64,000 nt of DNA from Deltaproteobacteria bacterium (GCA_016792625.1 JAEUKK010000148.1:19634-83633); one strand, 5' to 3'. Positions 46,462 to 55,344 are shown, counted from the stretch's first letter. The notes: generated by a model from the letters alone, not told the origin. Numbers and translations are program-made.

Positions 46462-48096
46462 TCAGCCGCCGGTGAGGAAGCGGAGCAGGTCTGTGCGCCC
46501 CAAGTAGAGCTCTCGGGCCTGCTGGCCGTTGATGTCGCGGCGCAGGCGGCCCTCGGGCAGCCCCTCGATGAGCACCTCAAACCGCGGCAAGGCCAGCTCG
46601 GACTGCTGCGCGACCCGACCCACCACCAGCGCGACCGCCCCCAGCGTGCGGTCGAGCTCCGCGGCGTCGGTGCGCACGGTCACCCGCAGCTCAACCGCGG
46701 CCGGCCGCGGCGTCCCGCCCTCGGTCTGGCCCACGACCTTGGCCTTGACCTTCACGCCGCGCAGCTTCATGCGCGAGAGGCCGACCAGCAGCATGTCCTC
46801 GAGGCCGTCCTCGGACTCGACCCGCACCTCGCCGCTGGGCAGGAGCGCCCGCAGCTCGGCCTCGACCGCGGCGTACTCGCCGAGCCGGGGGTCGACCGGC
46901 GCCACGGGCCCGGCGGGGGCGGCGGCCCGGGCGTCGGGATCGGGGGCCGTGGCCGGGCTCGGCGGCGGAGCGGGGGCGGGCGGCGCGGGGACCGGCGGAG
47001 CGGTCGCGGCCCCCGGCGGAGCGGGCACCGCGAGCTCGGGCGGGAGGGGCGGAAAACTCGTCATCGCCGTGCTGCGGACCGACCAATTCGCGCCGGCGGC
47101 GGCCAGCGCGCCCAGCGCCCCGATCAGCGCGACCCGGCCCCAGCGCAGGGCGGCCCGCTCTGGCGCGGGGGCTGGGGCAGCGGCGGGCGCGGGCGCCCCG
47201 CGGAGGGCCAGGGCCGCGCTCCCCGCGGTGCGGGCCCGGGCGCTCGGCCCGGGGAAGGCGATGACATTGTCCTCTGCCTCATCAAAGACGGGAGCGGCCT
47301 CGGCCGCGCGGGCGGGGCGCTCGGGCAGGCGGCGCACCCGACCCTCGTCGGCGCGGGGGGCGGTCGGGCGGGCCTCGGGCGGAGCGGGCGGCGGGCGGCG
47401 GAGCTCCGCCGGCGGAGCCGAGGGCGCGGGCGCGGTGGGCGAAGCAAGGGGAGGCGAAGCTGCGGGAGGCAAAACAGCCGGAGGTGAAGCCGCCGGAGGT
47501 GAAGCCGCCGGAGGCGAAACAGCCGGAGGCGAAACAGCCGGAGGTGAAGCCGCCGGAGGCGACGCTGCGCCGGGCCGGCTGGCGCCTCCGCCCGAGGTTG
47601 GGCGGCGCGGGGCCGGCCGGGGCGGGCCGGCGATCACGAAGCGCCCCTCGGTGCGCTGGGCCACCGGAACGGGCTGCAGCGCGTCGTTCGGCAGGTCTTC
47701 GACCTGCGCGGGGTCGACGGGCCCGCTCACCGGCTCGAGGGCGCCCAAGGGCAGCTCGTCAGGCTCGGCCGGAGCCATCGGAGGTATCGGAGGCATCGGC
47801 GCCGCCGAGCTGCGCACGGCGGGCGCGACCACCGGGGCCGGCTGATCCCAAGCCGCCCACGGATCAGCGGGATCGACCGGCGGCGGCGCGGCGGCGGCCG
47901 CCCCGGGGAGCTGGGCGGCGGTGACCAGCCGACCATCCGCGAGCAGCACGCGGGCGTCGAGGGCGACCCGCCCCGCGCGCAGCCAGGCCAGCAGCTCAAC
48001 GAGATCAGCCGCCACGACGTCAACCGCAGCGTCAGGGGAGGCACCGATGGGGCCAGGCCGCAGCACACGCAGCGGCCCAGGCGGGAGAGCGCTCAT
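46462..48096 (-). CDS. Proline-rich single-pass membrane protein, unknown function
   Basis: This 544-residue protein has an N-terminal soluble region (about 1-65: VDVVAADLVELLAWLRAGRV) resembling a small regulatory domain, then a very long Pro/Ala-rich stretch that includes about seven SPPA-type repeats. One transmembrane helix follows at about 316-336 (ALIGALGALAAAGANW), then a second Pro-rich spacer and a folded C-terminal domain of about 150 residues (VEAELRALLPSGEVRVESED, VELRVTVRTDAAEL). I do not recognise the C-terminal domain. ATG 48096 (MSALPPGPL) is preferred over upstream in-frame starts that overlap the panB promoter region. Confidence 0.75.
   Translation of the reverse strand: MSALPPGPLRVLRPGPIGASPDAAVDVVAADLVELLAWLRAGRVALDARVLLADGRLVTAAQLPGAAAAAPPPVDPADPWAAWDQPAPVVAPAVRSSAAPMPPIPPMAPAEPDELPLGALEPVSGPVDPAQVEDLPNDALQPVPVAQRTEGRFVIAGPPRPAPRRPTSGGGASRPGAASPPAASPPAVSPPAVSPPAASPPAASPPAVLPPAASPPLASPTAPAPSAPPAELRRPPPAPPEARPTAPRADEGRVRRLPERPARAAEAAPVFDEAEDNVIAFPGPSARARTAGSAALALRGAPAPAAAPAPAPERAALRWGRVALIGALGALAAAGANWSVRSTAMTSFPPLPPELAVPAPPGAATAPPVPAPPAPAPPPSPATAPDPDARAAAPAGPVAPVDPRLGEYAAVEAELRALLPSGEVRVESEDGLEDMLLVGLSRMKLRGVKVKAKVVGQTEGGTPRPAAVELRVTVRTDAAELDRTLGAVALVVGRVAQQSELALPRFEVLIEGLPEGRLRRDINGQQARELYLGRTDLLRFLTGG
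47445..47575 (-). repeat. Fifteen-base tandem repeat encoding Ala/Val-Ser-Pro-Pro-Ala
   Basis: About seven to eight 15-base units (plus-strand consensus gaagccgccggaggt) run in frame in the Pro-rich gene and encode ASPPA or VSPPA repeats. Units differ by single bases, as expected from slippage expansion. The repeat probably forms a wall-spanning or periplasm-spanning extended linker; copy number may vary between strains. Confidence 0.88.
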
Positions 48097-48335
48097 GTGT
48101 GCATGTTCACCGCCGCGGGGGGCGCGCGCAAGCCCCCGGGGGCCCGGCGGCGCGGCCGTGCTACGGATCACGTGGCGCGCACCCCGGCGGGACGCGCCTG
48201 CGCCCCCAGCCACGGCGGGGCACGCAGGCGCCAGTCCGGGGCCCCCGGGCCGCCGCGCGCCTCGCGCGGCCCACCCTCCACCGCGGCGGCGACCCTCCGG
48301 GCGCCGACCTCGGCCCAGCCCCAAAGGACGCCGCC

Positions 48336-49172
48336 ATGGCGCAGAAGACGGTCCTGGACCTTCAAAAGATGAAGGCCGGCAGCCAACGCATCGCGATGGT
48401 CACCGCGTACGACGCGACGATGGCCCGCCTCGTAGACGCCGCGGGCGTCGACATGATCTTGGTGGGTGACAGCCTGGGCATGGTGATCCAGGGCGGCACC
48501 AACACGCTGGCGGTCACCCTCGATGAGATGGTCTACCACGGGCGCTGCGTCGCCCGGGGCGTCCAGAACGCCCACCTGACCGTCGATCTGCCGTTCATGT
48601 CCTACCAGATCTCGCCGCAGCAGGCCCTGGCCTCGGCCGGCCGGGTCATGAAAGAGACCGGCTGCCAGTCGGTGAAGCTCGAGGGCGGCGCCCGCACCGC
48701 CCCGGCCATCCAGGCGCTGGTCGAGGCAGGCATCCCGGTCGTCGCCCACGTGGGCCTCACCCCCCAGTCGGTGCACGGCCTCGGCGGCTTCCGGGTGCAG
48801 GGCCGCGGCAAAGACGCCGCTGACCGCCTCATCGAAGACGCCCTCGCCGTGCAAGAGGCCGGCGCCTTCTGCGTGGTGCTCGAGCTGGTGCCTGCGGCCC
48901 TGGCGACCGAGCTGAGCGCGCGCCTGGCCATCCCGACCATCGGCATCGGCGCGGGCGTCGGCTGCGATGGCCAGGTGCTCGTCTGCAACGACCTGCTCGG
49001 CCTCGACAGCCGCTTCCAGCCCAAGTTCGTGCGCCGCTTCGCCACGCTCGAGGCCCCGATCATCGGCGCGGTCCAGGCCTACGTCGAGGCCGTGCGCGAC
49101 GGCAGCTTCCCCGCCGAGGAGCACAGCTTCCACGACAAGCGCGGCCCCGCCGTCCTCGCCCGCGTCTACTGA
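48336..49172 (+). CDS. panB: 3-methyl-2-oxobutanoate hydroxymethyltransferase
   Basis: This 278-residue enzyme makes ketopantoate from alpha-ketoisovalerate and methylene-tetrahydrofolate, the first committed step of pantothenate synthesis. Signature segments are VGDSLGMVIQGGTNTLAVTL, KLEGGARTAPAIQALVEAGI, AHVGLTPQSVHGLGGFRVQG and CNDLLGL. The Mg2+-ligand aspartates sit in the VGDS and DLPFM regions. ATG 48336 (MAQKTVLDL) fits the family; a longer in-frame extension from 48099 overlaps the divergent gene and is not coding-like. It is followed by panC 102 bases downstream. Confidence 0.96.
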   Translation: MAQKTVLDLQKMKAGSQRIAMVTAYDATMARLVDAAGVDMILVGDSLGMVIQGGTNTLAVTLDEMVYHGRCVARGVQNAHLTVDLPFMSYQISPQQALASAGRVMKETGCQSVKLEGGARTAPAIQALVEAGIPVVAHVGLTPQSVHGLGGFRVQGRGKDAADRLIEDALAVQEAGAFCVVLELVPAALATELSARLAIPTIGIGAGVGCDGQVLVCNDLLGLDSRFQPKFVRRFATLEAPIIGAVQAYVEAVRDGSFPAEEHSFHDKRGPAVLARVY

Positions 49173-49274
49173 GGGGCCTGCAGAGACGCCGGTGGAGGCC
49201 GCTGCGGCGGCGCCGTCGGGGCCTCCGCCAGCCGGGGCGCCCCTCCCCTCCCCTTCGACGAAGGTCAGCCAGAG

Positions 49275-50108
49275 ATGCGCATCCTCACCGATCCCGCCGA
49301 GGTCGCCGCCGAGGCCCGCGCGCGCCGGGCCCGCGGCCAGCGCGTCGGTTTTGTGCCCACCATGGGCTTCCTGCACGCCGGCCACTGCTCCTTGATGGAC
49401 CTCTGCCGCCCCCGCTGCGATTGGCTGGTGGTCAGCATCTACGTCAACCCGCTGCAGTTCGGCCCCACCGAGGACCTCGAACGGTACCCCCGCGACCCCG
49501 AGGGTGACGCCCGCCAATGCGAAGAGCACGGCGTAGACGCCATCTTCATGCCGCCGAGACTCTATGATCCCGACCACAGCACCACCGTGCGCGTGGCCGA
49601 GCTGCAAGACGGCCTCTGCGGGGCGGCTCGGCCGGGGCACTTCGACGGCGTCACCACGGTGGTGGCCCGGCTCTTTGGCCTCGTGCAGCCCGAGGTCGCG
49701 GTCTTCGGCGAGAAGGACTACCAGCAGCTCGCGGTCATCCGCCGCATGGTCCGCGACCTGGCGATGCCGGTCGAGGTGCTCGGCGGGCCGTTGGTGCGCG
49801 ACGCCGACGGCCTCGCCCTGTCGAGCCGCAACACCTACCTCTCGCCGGCCGAGCGGGCGCGGGCCCTCAGCCTGCACCGCGCCCTGCACCGGATGCGGGC
49901 GGTCGCCGCCGAGACTGACGATGTGGACGTCATCCTCACCGAGGGCCGTGCCCTGCTCGACGTGGACCGCCTCGACTACCTCGAGGTGCGCGACGGCGAC
50001 GACCTGCGCCCGCTGGGGCGCCTGCGGCCCTCCGCCCGCGCTTTTGTCGCCGGCCTGGTCGGCCGCACTCGGCTCATCGACAACCTCGGGCTGGCCGCCT
50101 CCCCATGA
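49275..50108 (+). CDS. panC: Pantothenate synthetase
   Basis: This 277-residue enzyme condenses pantoate and beta-alanine with ATP through a pantoyl-adenylate. The HIGH-like motif is HAGH (residues 34-37, within FVPTMGFLHAGH), the KMSKS-like and substrate motifs are FGEKDYQQLAVI and LALSSRNTYLS. The usual family segment KMGALHEGH reads TMGFLHAGH here, a conservative change. It is the partner of panB on the same strand; its stop overlaps the start of the next small membrane gene by four bases (ATGA). Confidence 0.96.
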   Translation: MRILTDPAEVAAEARARRARGQRVGFVPTMGFLHAGHCSLMDLCRPRCDWLVVSIYVNPLQFGPTEDLERYPRDPEGDARQCEEHGVDAIFMPPRLYDPDHSTTVRVAELQDGLCGAARPGHFDGVTTVVARLFGLVQPEVAVFGEKDYQQLAVIRRMVRDLAMPVEVLGGPLVRDADGLALSSRNTYLSPAERARALSLHRALHRMRAVAAETDDVDVILTEGRALLDVDRLDYLEVRDGDDLRPLGRLRPSARAFVAGLVGRTRLIDNLGLAASP

Positions 50109-50458
50109 CCCTTGATGACGCGCTGCTGCTCGGTGTGCTCGCCTGGCTGGCCGCCCACCACCCGCTGCTCGGCCTCCCCCTTTTTGCTGGCCGCGCCGCG
50201 CCGCTGATCGTCGTCCAGGTCATCAACCTGCTGATCATCAGCGGCCTCATCCTCTGGGGCCTGCCGAGCTTGGTCGGTCAGCTCAAGGTCTTCAACTGGA
50301 TCGTCGCGCTGCTGCTCGTGCTCCACACCTGGCAGAACACGGCGCGGTTTAAGACCCAGCGCGCCGCCCGCCGCAAGGCCCAAGATGAGGCCGACGGCGC
50401 CCGCCGCCGCGCGATCGCCGCCGCGCTCGCCGCTGGGGACGGGCCCGCGGAGCCCTGA
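50105..50458 (+). CDS. Small membrane protein coupled to panC
   Basis: This 117-residue protein has two or three hydrophobic segments: about 8-27 (LLGVLAWLAAHHPLLGLPLF), 33-52 (LIVVQVINLLIISGLILWGL) and 63-75 (VFNWIVALLLVLH). A charged Arg/Ala-rich cytoplasmic tail follows (RFKTQRAARRKAQDEADGAR). I do not recognise a family. The ATGA overlap with panC implies co-translation, but a role in pantothenate metabolism is not shown. Its stop is immediately followed by the GTG start of the PhoD lipoprotein. Confidence 0.75.
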   Translation: MTLDDALLLGVLAWLAAHHPLLGLPLFAGRAAPLIVVQVINLLIISGLILWGLPSLVGQLKVFNWIVALLLVLHTWQNTARFKTQRAARRKAQDEADGARRRAIAAALAAGDGPAEP

Positions 50459-52423
50459 GTGCGCCCGACCCTGGCCCTGATCTGCGTGCTCGTCGGCTGT
50501 GACGTGGAGGAGGCTGCGCTCAACAAAGGCCCGGCCGGCGGCGGCCCGACCTCCGACAGCGACCCCGCCCCGGCGGACGGCGGGGCCGATGGCGCGGCAG
50601 ACGGCGACCCCACCGGTGACGGCGCCGCCCACGACAGCGCCCCGCCCGTCGACACCGGCCCCCCTCCGCCCGTAGACGCCGACGGAGACGGCACCACCGC
50701 CGATCTCGACTGCGACGACGCCGACCCGGGGGTCAGGCCCGGCGCCGCCGAGCTCTGCGACGGGCGCGATGAGGACTGCGACGGCCTCATTGACGACGGG
50801 GTGCCCAATGACGGCGCGGGCTGCCTCGACCCGGGCCCGCCGGCCCTGCCCACCACGGTCGGGGTCGTGCACATCGGCCTGCGCACCGGCACCGGCGCCA
50901 GCGACGGCTCGGACGACGGCGTCTCGATCTGCCTGGGCGCCGACCGCTGCACCAGCCTGAACATCGGCGACTGGGATGATCGCGAGCCCGGCCAGCTCGA
51001 TGTGCAGGCCCGCGAGGGCCTCGGCTGGGCGCGCTCCGCGCTGACCGGCCCCGAGCTGCGCATCAGCCCGGGCGACGACATGTGGAAGGTGGCCTGCGTC
51101 GAGGTCCGCCTAGACGGTGATCCCGTCTACTGCCGTGAGCTCGGGCCCCTCGCCATGGGCGACGGTACGGGGGAGGTCCTGCGCTGGTCTGACGCCGCCG
51201 GCTGGGCCGGGAGCAGCTGCCAAACCTGCGCCCCAAGCCCGCTCACCCACGGCCCCGTGCTCGGCCCGGTGCGCCACGACGGCGTGATCGTCTGGCTGCG
51301 CGCCGACGCCACCCGCGCCGTGCGCCTGCGGGTCGCCACCACCCGCGGCGGGCTGGCCACGGCCGCCCCAGTCGCCACCCGCTACCCGCGGGCCGAGCGC
51401 GACTTCACCGAGTCCATCGAGATCTTCGGCCTGCAGCCCGAGACGCTGTACCACTACGAGCTCGAGGTCGAGGGGGAGCGCTTCGGCCCCTGGTCCTTCA
51501 CCACGGCGCCGGCACCCGACGCGGCCACCCGCCTGCGCCTCGCTTTTGGCAGCTGCACCCGCGACGCCGAGCAGCCCATCTTCGGCGTGATCGCGGCCTG
51601 GGAGCCCGACATCTTCCTCTTCCTCGGCGACAACCACTACGCCGACAGCGACGACCTCGACACACACCGGCAGGTCAGCCGCGGCGCGCTTGAGCTGCCG
51701 CTGCGGGGCGCCCTGCAGACCAGCCGCTCGATCTTGTCCATGTGGGATGATCACGACTTCGTGGGCAACAACACCGACGGCGCGAGCCCCGGCAAAGAGG
51801 ACGCGCAGCGCGCCTTCGCCGAATACCAGCCCAACGGCACCTTCGGGGATGGCGTCATTGACGCTGTTTTCAGCGCCCACCGCTACGGTCAGCTCGAGGT
51901 CTTTCTCGTCGATGGCCGCAGCCTGCGCGGCCTCGACGGCACGATGCTCGGCGCGGCCCAAGAGGCTTGGCTGCTCGACGCGCTGGCGGCCAGCGACGCC
52001 ACCTTCAAGCTGGTCGCCAGCGGCACCCAGTGGACCACCGAGGGGGGCAGCGAGTCCTGGGGCGACTTCCCCAGCACCGCCGAGGCCTTCCGTGAGCAGC
52101 TCGTGCTGCGCGGGATCGAGGGCGTGGTCTTCCTCTCCGGCGACATCCACCGCTCCGAGCTGCGCCTGCTGCCGCCGGCCGAGGGCGGCTACCCCCTGCC
52201 CGAGCTGACCAGCTCGCCCCTCGCGAACACGACGACCACCTGCCGCAGCGGCAGCGAGGTGGTCGGTTGTTATGGCGAGAGCGCCAACTTTATCGTGGTG
52301 GACGTCGACACCGCCGAGGCCGACCCCTCGCTGGCCGTGCAGATCATCGACGACCGGGGCGCCGCGGTGGTGGACTGGGAGCTGCGGGCCTCGGCCCTGC
52401 GCCTGCCGGCGGGCCTGCGCTGA
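50459..52423 (+). CDS. PhoD-like phosphatase lipoprotein with MopE-type Asp-rich segment
   Basis: This 654-residue lipoprotein (lipobox LVGC, Cys about 14) has an acidic Gly/Asp/Ala linker and a MopE-type metal-binding segment with the paired motif GTTADLDCDDADPGVRPGA and LCDGRDEDCDGLIDDG. A Cys-rich middle region precedes a PhoD-like alkaline phosphatase/phosphodiesterase domain whose metal motifs are visible: AFGSCTRDA, FLGDNHYAD, WDDHDFVGNN and SGDIHRSEL. PhoD enzymes release phosphate from phosphodiesters or teichoic-acid-like polymers, needing Fe and Ca. GTG 50459 directly follows the previous stop. Confidence 0.9.
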   Translation: MRPTLALICVLVGCDVEEAALNKGPAGGGPTSDSDPAPADGGADGAADGDPTGDGAAHDSAPPVDTGPPPPVDADGDGTTADLDCDDADPGVRPGAAELCDGRDEDCDGLIDDGVPNDGAGCLDPGPPALPTTVGVVHIGLRTGTGASDGSDDGVSICLGADRCTSLNIGDWDDREPGQLDVQAREGLGWARSALTGPELRISPGDDMWKVACVEVRLDGDPVYCRELGPLAMGDGTGEVLRWSDAAGWAGSSCQTCAPSPLTHGPVLGPVRHDGVIVWLRADATRAVRLRVATTRGGLATAAPVATRYPRAERDFTESIEIFGLQPETLYHYELEVEGERFGPWSFTTAPAPDAATRLRLAFGSCTRDAEQPIFGVIAAWEPDIFLFLGDNHYADSDDLDTHRQVSRGALELPLRGALQTSRSILSMWDDHDFVGNNTDGASPGKEDAQRAFAEYQPNGTFGDGVIDAVFSAHRYGQLEVFLVDGRSLRGLDGTMLGAAQEAWLLDALAASDATFKLVASGTQWTTEGGSESWGDFPSTAEAFREQLVLRGIEGVVFLSGDIHRSELRLLPPAEGGYPLPELTSSPLANTTTTCRSGSEVVGCYGESANFIVVDVDTAEADPSLAVQIIDDRGAAVVDWELRASALRLPAGLR

Positions 52424-52436
52424 GCCAGGCCGTGGT

Positions 52437-52487
52437 CATCAGCTGGTGGGCATCAGCTGGTGGGCATCAGCTGGTGGGGATCAGCTG
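52437..52487. repeat. Fourteen-base tandem repeat between convergent genes
   Basis: Three perfect copies of catcagctggtggg (52437-52478) are followed by a partial fourth, gatcagctg. The array lies between the PhoD lipoprotein stop and the stop codon of the convergent LeuA-like gene, whose TGA (minus strand, 52481-52483) falls inside the last partial copy. It is probably slippage-derived; no function is apparent. Confidence 0.9.
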
Positions 52488-53749
52488 TGCGCGGCCACCC
52501 GCTCCACGACCTCCATCACCTCGGCGTCGTCGAGCACCCGCGCGGTGCTCTTGGCCCGGTCACGAATGGCGCCGACCAGCTCGGGCGTGGTCGGCAGGCC
52601 CCGCGAGCTCAGCCAGTAGAGGATGTTGCTGTCGCCAGCCATGTGGCCGATCTCGATCTGCTGCGACCGGCCGAACCAGCGGGCGGGCACCCCGCTGTAG
52701 ACCGAGTCGGCCAGCCAGTCGTGGCCCTTCTTCAGCGCCTTGATGACCGCGGCGGCGTGCACGCCGGTGCCGGTGCGAAAGGCATCTTTGCCAAAGACCG
52801 GGTAATTCACAGGGATGGGCCACACGCAGGCCTGCGAGGCCAGATCGACCAGCTCGGCGAGGCGGCTCAGGTCATTGTCGATGACGCCGAGCAGGCGCAG
52901 GTTGACCAAAAAGAGGTCGAGCGGGGTGTTCCCGACGCGCTCACCCATGCCGAGCACGGTGCCGTGCACCCGATCCGCCCCCGCCTCGATGGCGCTCAGC
53001 GCGTTGCCCAGGCCAAAGCCGCGGTCATTGTGGCCATGCCAGTCGACCCGGGTCTGCGTGCCCAAGGAGCGGATGAGCGTGCGGGTGTAGTGCACGAGGT
53101 TGAACACGCCGTTGGGGGTGGCGTGGCCGACGGTGTCGCAGACGCAGAGGCCATCGGCGCCCTCTTCGATCGCCGCGGTGAACAGCCGGCGCAGCGTCTC
53201 GGGGTGGCTGCGGATGGTGTCTTCGGTCACAAAGGTGCAGGGCAGGCCGGCCTGCTTGGCCATGCGCACGCTCTCGCGGGTGCGCTGCTCGAGCACGGCC
53301 TCATCCCAGCCCTCGGCGTAGAGCCGGATGGGGCTCGTGCCCAAAAACGCCATCACCTCGATGGGGACGCCCGTGCGCTCGCTGATCTCGATGACTGGGC
53401 GGATGTCGTTGGCGTGGGTGCGGGCGGCGCACTGCGGCAAGATGGGCAGCTTCTCGTCGCGGATGAGCTCGGTGAGCACCTGCACGTCGGCCACGGCGCG
53501 GGGCCCGGCGCCGGGCAGGCCCACATCGACGTGATCGACGCCCACGGCGCTGAGCAGGCGGACGATCTGCTTCTTGTCCTCGATGCCCGGGTCGGTGACC
53601 GAGGGGCACTGGATGCCGTCGCGCAGCGTCTCGTCGACGAATTTGACCCGCCGCAGCGGCGGCGAGAGGGTGTCGCCCATGCGGTTCCAGTCGTAGACGA
53701 CGTCGGCCTCGCGGGGCTCGGCGTGGGGGGCGGGCGCAGCAGCGGACAT
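52481..53749 (-). CDS. LeuA-like acyltransferase (isopropylmalate/homocitrate synthase family)
   Basis: This 422-residue protein belongs to the DRE-TIM metallolyase/pyruvate-carboxyltransferase family. VDETLRDGIQ (about 38-47) carries the catalytic Arg and metal-binding Asp, GVDHVDVGLPGAGP and WHGHNDRGFGLGNAL supply the other metal ligands. The C-terminal LeuA allosteric domain is absent; only a short helical lid remains. The sequence fits a group of LeuA-like enzymes often named 2-isopropylmalate synthase, but homocitrate or citramalate synthesis cannot be excluded. It is solitary, with no leuC or leuD nearby. ATG 53749 gives MSAAAPAPHAEP. Confidence 0.87.
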   Translation of the reverse strand: MSAAAPAPHAEPREADVVYDWNRMGDTLSPPLRRVKFVDETLRDGIQCPSVTDPGIEDKKQIVRLLSAVGVDHVDVGLPGAGPRAVADVQVLTELIRDEKLPILPQCAARTHANDIRPVIEISERTGVPIEVMAFLGTSPIRLYAEGWDEAVLEQRTRESVRMAKQAGLPCTFVTEDTIRSHPETLRRLFTAAIEEGADGLCVCDTVGHATPNGVFNLVHYTRTLIRSLGTQTRVDWHGHNDRGFGLGNALSAIEAGADRVHGTVLGMGERVGNTPLDLFLVNLRLLGVIDNDLSRLAELVDLASQACVWPIPVNYPVFGKDAFRTGTGVHAAAVIKALKKGHDWLADSVYSGVPARWFGRSQQIEIGHMAGDSNILYWLSSRGLPTTPELVGAIRDRAKSTARVLDDAEVMEVVERVAAHS

Positions 53750-53891
53750 GAAGACCTCCGGGCGCCCGAAGCTAGCACGCCGCCCGGGCCCGGTCCGCTG
53801 GACAAGGGGCCCCGCTTGACGTCGACTTCACAGCGGTGGAGGAACGCCGCGCCGCCGCGGGGGTCCGGTCCGGCCACCACCGGAGGTGCCG

Positions 53892-54617
53892 ATGTCGATC
53901 CCCCGCCCGCCCGCCGCGCCGCCCACCCTCCGCCCACCGGCCCAGCGCGACCGCGAGCGGGTCGCCAAGCTGCTGGCCCTGGCGCAGGATCAGGCCGGGC
54001 AGCCCGAGGGGGAGCTCGCCGCCGAGAAGGCCCGGGCGCTGCTGCGCCGCCTCGCCCTCGACCGCGCCGACGAACCGCAGGGCGCCGGCCCCGAGCGCGA
54101 CCCCTACCTGCGCCGGGCCCGCCCGCTCGGCGCGCCCTCACCTTGGCGCCGCCGCCTCGCCGCCAGCGTGGCCGCCCACTGCGCCTGCGTCTGCGCCTGG
54201 ACCACCGCGACCGACCAGGTCGTGCTGTTCGGCCGCGAGAGCGCCCTGCAGATCTGCGACTACCTGATCGAGGTGCTGATGCGTGAGGTGGTTGAGCGCC
54301 GCGACGGGTGGAGGGCCGAGCACCCCGACGCGTCGGGCGCGGAGATCAACGGCTTCTGCCACTCGGCGGTCACCGCGATCGAGCACCGCCTGCGCGACAG
54401 CCGGGCCGAGGAGCGCCGGCGCTGGGCCGAGGCCAACGCCCTGGTGCGCCACGAGACCCAGCAGCTCGAGGACTGGCTCAGCGCCCAGGGCCTCGACTGG
54501 CAGCCCGCCCGCCCGGCGCCCTATGGCTTCTCGGGCGACGGCTATGCCGCCGGGCACGCCATCCCCGTGCACGGGGGCGTGGACGCCACGCGGTGGCGGG
54601 CGGTGGGCGGCGCCTGA
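53892..54617 (+). CDS. DUF2786-domain protein
   Basis: This 241-residue protein has an N-terminal helical DUF2786-like domain (about residues 18-55: RDRERVAKLLALAQDQAGQP then LAAEKARALLRRLA), a small domain often found in phage- and mobile-element-encoded or bacterial hypothetical proteins. The middle (VAAHCACVCAWTTATDQVVL) and the helical C-terminus match the usual companion region of these proteins, which is of unknown function. ATG 53892 (MSIPRPPA) is used; a GTG at 53886 is possible. It is divergent from the LeuA-like gene with about 140 bases between them. Confidence 0.8.
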   Translation: MSIPRPPAAPPTLRPPAQRDRERVAKLLALAQDQAGQPEGELAAEKARALLRRLALDRADEPQGAGPERDPYLRRARPLGAPSPWRRRLAASVAAHCACVCAWTTATDQVVLFGRESALQICDYLIEVLMREVVERRDGWRAEHPDASGAEINGFCHSAVTAIEHRLRDSRAEERRRWAEANALVRHETQQLEDWLSAQGLDWQPARPAPYGFSGDGYAAGHAIPVHGGVDATRWRAVGGA

Positions 54618-54715
54618 TCCGCGGGGCGGGCGCCCGAGGTCCCCATGTGGACAGCACTTGACGTGCCAAGCCTCATGCTCGAAGTTAGCTCCGCATGTCC
54701 AGCCACGAGGCCCCC

Positions 54716-55333
54716 ATGCCGAGCCAGCGCCGCACCCTGCTCCTCCCCCTGCTGCTCTCGCTCGCGGGCGTGGCCTGCAAGGCCGAAGAGGTCGCCTCCA
54801 CGCCCTCGCCCCCGAGCATCGACGCCGCCCTGGCGAACCTGCCCAGCTGCGAGCCGGTGGTCGACGACGGCCGCATCGACCTCGTCGCGGGCTGCTTCGA
54901 CGGCGCCATCTGCGTGGGCATGACCTACGACCAGATGCGCGAGGCCATCGGCTACGACGCCATCTGCGGCCGCCTCGAAGAGCCGGTCGACACCGTCGAG
55001 TGCGCGTGGGATCGGCAGGTGGTCGTGCAGTTCAGTGACAAAGACGCCGATGGCGACCCCGATGAAGACAGCCTCGCCGAGAACATGCAGCTCACCAACG
55101 GGCTCGAGGCCGGCACCGCCGAGGGGCTGGGCGTGCTCGCCAGCACCTCCTGCTTCGTCGACCTCTTCGGCGCCCCCGACAGCGTCACCTGGCAGGTGGT
55201 CCGCGGCGAATACGCTCTGGTCGAGGCCATTTGGGTGGGCTGGGGCCTGACCCTCATCGACGACGACGGCCCCCCGGGCTCGCTCGACCCCGACGGCAAG
55301 GTCGACCACATCGAGACGGCCGGGGCGCGCTGA
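54716..55333 (+). CDS. Lipoprotein, unknown function
   Basis: This about 205-residue lipoprotein has lipobox LAGVAC (Cys about 21) and an acidic, Cys-containing domain (CEPVVDDGRIDLVAGCFDGA, ICVGMTYDQMREAIGYDAIC, CAWDRQVVVQFSDKD) resembling periplasmic SmpA/OmlA-like small modules: GMTYDQMREAIG is reminiscent of the GMTxxEV turn of BamE-fold proteins. This resemblance is weak. An in-frame ATG upstream at 54695 would add seven residues. A BamE-like role is not claimed. Confidence 0.75.
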   Translation: MPSQRRTLLLPLLLSLAGVACKAEEVASTPSPPSIDAALANLPSCEPVVDDGRIDLVAGCFDGAICVGMTYDQMREAIGYDAICGRLEEPVDTVECAWDRQVVVQFSDKDADGDPDEDSLAENMQLTNGLEAGTAEGLGVLASTSCFVDLFGAPDSVTWQVVRGEYALVEAIWVGWGLTLIDDDGPPGSLDPDGKVDHIETAGAR

Positions 55334-55344
55334 TCGGGGGCGCG

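Noticed and set aside
47445..47575. SPPA repeat considered as a CRISPR or regulatory array
   Set aside because: It is contiguous, in frame and codes for a Pro-rich linker; there are no spacers or cas genes.
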